Assembly (NCBI GenBank): GCA_937871635.1
Contig: CALMNS010000478.1
Location: 1-5,592, forward strand
Length of the DNA: 5,592 nucleotides
Direction: 5' to 3'
Source: an uncultured Solirubrobacter sp.
Lineage (GTDB): Bacteria; Actinomycetota; Thermoleophilia; Solirubrobacterales; Solirubrobacteraceae
The notes under the pieces are model-generated. The model saw only the letters and a list, made by a program, of their open reading frames with translations. It ran no database searches and was not told where the DNA came from. The first letter of the stretch is position 1; every line of letters begins with the position of its first letter. Shown piece after piece: positions 4,298-5,592 of this stretch. Both the position numbers and the translations under genes were made by a program.

Positions 4298-5592
4298 ATG
4301 CGCGCTTTGGCGCCCGGCCTTCATGCGCAGCTCGACGCGCCACTGCCCGAGGAGCTCGCGGTCGGTGCCGGGACGGCGCTGTTCGTGTGCGGGACGTGCT
4401 TCGCGCCCGGCACCCGGGTCGCGTCGCTCGCGCTGCTGGTGGACGGCGCCGAGCAGCCGGTGACCGCGCACGGCATGCCGCGGCTCGACGTGCTGCGGGC
4501 GCTCGGGGAGCCGGCGAGCTACCCGAGCGGCTTCTGGGGGATCGCCCGGGTGGCGCCGGCCGGCGACCGGGCCGAGCGGGTGATCGGCCTGCGAGCCCGG
4601 ATCGAGGGCGGCGGCGAGGCCGAGGCGGAGCTGGCACGGATCGGGGTGGTCGACCCAGTCGACCCGGTCGCGGCTCCCGGCGCCGTGGCGATCTGCATGG
4701 CCACCTACGAGCCGCCGCTCGAGCTCCTCGGGCGCCAGCTGGACTCCATCCGCGCCCAGACCCATCGTGACTGGGTCTGCGTCATCAGCGACGACTGCTC
4801 GAGTCCCGAGCGGTTCGCCGCGATCGAGGAGGCGGTGGCCGGCGACCCGCGCTTCGTGGTCTCGCGCTCCACGCGCCGGCTCGGCTTCTACCGCAACTTC
4901 GAGCGGGCGCTAGCGCTCGCCCCCGAGTCCGCCGGCCACGTCGCGATGGCCGACCAGGACGACGTGTGGCACCCGGACAAGCTCACCACGCTGCTGGGGG
5001 CGATCGGCGACGCCCGCCTCGTCTACTCAGACGCGCGGATCATCCGTCCCGACGGCACGGTGCTCGCCGACACGTACTGGGGCCGGCGCCGCAACAACCA
5101 CGCCGACCTGCTCTCGCTGCTGGTCGCCAACGCCGTCACCGGGGCCGCCACCCTCTTCACGCGCGAGCTGCTCGACGACGCGCTCCCCTTCCCGCCGGCG
5201 CAGTTCGCCCACTTCCACGACCACTGGATCGGCCTGTGCGCCCTGGCGCTCGGCGACATCGCGTTCGTCGACCGGCCGCTCTACGACTACGTCCAGCACG
5301 GCGAGGCCACGCTCGGGCACGCGGCGGCCAACCGGATGCCTGGGCTGCGCGAGCGGGCCGGCGGGCTGCGGCGCGACCCGCGCGAGCGGATCCGGCTGTG
5401 GCGCATGCACTACTTCGTCGACGTGGCCCGGCTGCTGCAGTTCACCGCGATCCTGCGGCTGCGCTGCTGGGACCGGATGAGCCCTTCCCGGCGCCGCTCG
5501 CTCGAGCGCTTCGAGCGGGCCGACCGCTCCGCCGTCGCCCTGGCGGCGCTGGCGGCGCGCGGGGCTCGCGAGCTCGTCGGGCGGCCGGAGAC
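4298..5592 (+). CDS. Two-domain family 2 glycosyltransferase, cut by the right edge
   Basis: 431 codons are visible, with no stop before the window ends. Residues about 15-120 form a beta-rich, probably Ig-like domain with FVCGTCFAPGTRVASLALLVDG (29-50), HGMPRLDVLRAL (58-69) and SGFWGIARV (77-85). A short repeated VDP linker (119-123) leads to the GT-A domain. There AVAICMATYEPPLELLGRQL (129-148) is the first strand and helix, VISDDCSS (162-169) the nucleotide-binding turn, and MADQDDVWHPDKL (217-229) holds the D-Q-D-D metal/donor motif of rhamnosyltransferase-like GT2 enzymes. FHDHWIG (306-312) and YDYVQHGEATLGH (329-341) match the later acceptor/catalytic-base region and the YRQHxxNxxG-like motif of RgpB-type proteins. 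No membrane segment is seen. The start is ATG 4298 with a strong GGGAGG. It is transcribed away from the five-gene operon and probably acts on the same glycan; the transferred sugar could be rhamnose, but that is only a family-level guess. Confidence 0.88.
   Translation, partial: MRALAPGLHAQLDAPLPEELAVGAGTALFVCGTCFAPGTRVASLALLVDGAEQPVTAHGMPRLDVLRALGEPASYPSGFWGIARVAPAGDRAERVIGLRARIEGGGEAEAELARIGVVDPVDPVAAPGAVAICMATYEPPLELLGRQLDSIRAQTHRDWVCVISDDCSSPERFAAIEEAVAGDPRFVVSRSTRRLGFYRNFERALALAPESAGHVAMADQDDVWHPDKLTTLLGAIGDARLVYSDARIIRPDGTVLADTYWGRRRNNHADLLSLLVANAVTGAATLFTRELLDDALPFPPAQFAHFHDHWIGLCALALGDIAFVDRPLYDYVQHGEATLGHAAANRMPGLRERAGGLRRDPRERIRLWRMHYFVDVARLLQFTAILRLRCWDRMSPSRRRSLERFERADRSAVALAALAARGARELVGRPE
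4649..4670 (+). repeat. Short tandem repeat (GTCGACCCA/GTCGACCCG/GTCG) encoding a VDP linker
   Basis: Two nine-base units differing at one base, plus a four-base partial unit, encode VDPVDPV at the junction between the N-terminal beta-rich domain and the GT2 domain of the rightward glycosyltransferase. It marks the domain boundary and contains two SalI-type GTCGAC palindromes; no regulatory role is apparent. Confidence 0.5.

Noticed and set aside
4229..4765. 178-codon minus-strand frame, and the 179-codon plus-strand frame 4231-4770, over the rightward glycosyltransferase N-terminus
   Set aside because: Both are out of frame with the 431-codon glycosyltransferase reading, which has a strong ribosome site and family motifs; their compositions are typical of shadows.
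5027..5410. 127-codon minus-strand frame within the rightward glycosyltransferase
   Set aside because: Antisense to the conserved FHDHW and YVQHGEATLGH region; no motif of its own.
1..5592. Mobile elements, CRISPR, tRNA/rRNA, toxin-antitoxin or defence genes
   Set aside because: No long direct or inverted repeats, no transposase or integrase motifs, no cloverleaf or rRNA-like stretch; coding sequence fills nearly the whole window.

Overview
The window is very GC-rich (roughly 70 % or more by eye), with G/C at almost every third codon position and many long antisense shadow frames. There are no introns, RNA genes, CRISPR arrays or insertion sequences. Codon use, GTG starts and the protein types suggest a high-GC actinomycete. 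My recollection of similar cassettes points to the Thermoleophilia/Solirubrobacterales, but the sequence alone does not prove this.

Layout: two divergent transcription units separated by a 78-base intergenic region (4220-4297). Leftward, five tightly packed genes run from 4219 down to 4, in this order: a serine-acetyltransferase-like hexapeptide acyltransferase, a phytanoyl-CoA-dioxygenase-family Fe(II)/2-oxoglutarate enzyme, a family-2-type glycosyltransferase, a small SAM-methyltransferase-like protein with an unusual motif I, and a second SAM-dependent methyltransferase of the Methyltransf_24 type. Their junctions are 45 bases, 19 bases, a probable 19-base overlap and 1 base, which indicates one operon with translational coupling at its end. 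Rightward, one large two-domain glycosyltransferase begins at 4298 and runs off the right edge.

Together these look like part of a surface polysaccharide or glycoconjugate locus. Two glycosyltransferases would build the chain, and the acyltransferase, the hydroxylase and the two methyltransferases would decorate sugars or a lipid or peptide carrier. No polymerase, flippase, nucleotide-sugar synthesis gene or transporter lies inside the window, so the product and the export route cannot be read from it. I did not find a clearly new kind of system. The points most worth checking are the substrate of the oxygenase, the apparent loss of the SAT catalytic Asp in the acyltransferase, the degenerate SAM motif in the small methyltransferase, and the N-terminal beta-rich domain of the rightward glycosyltransferase.
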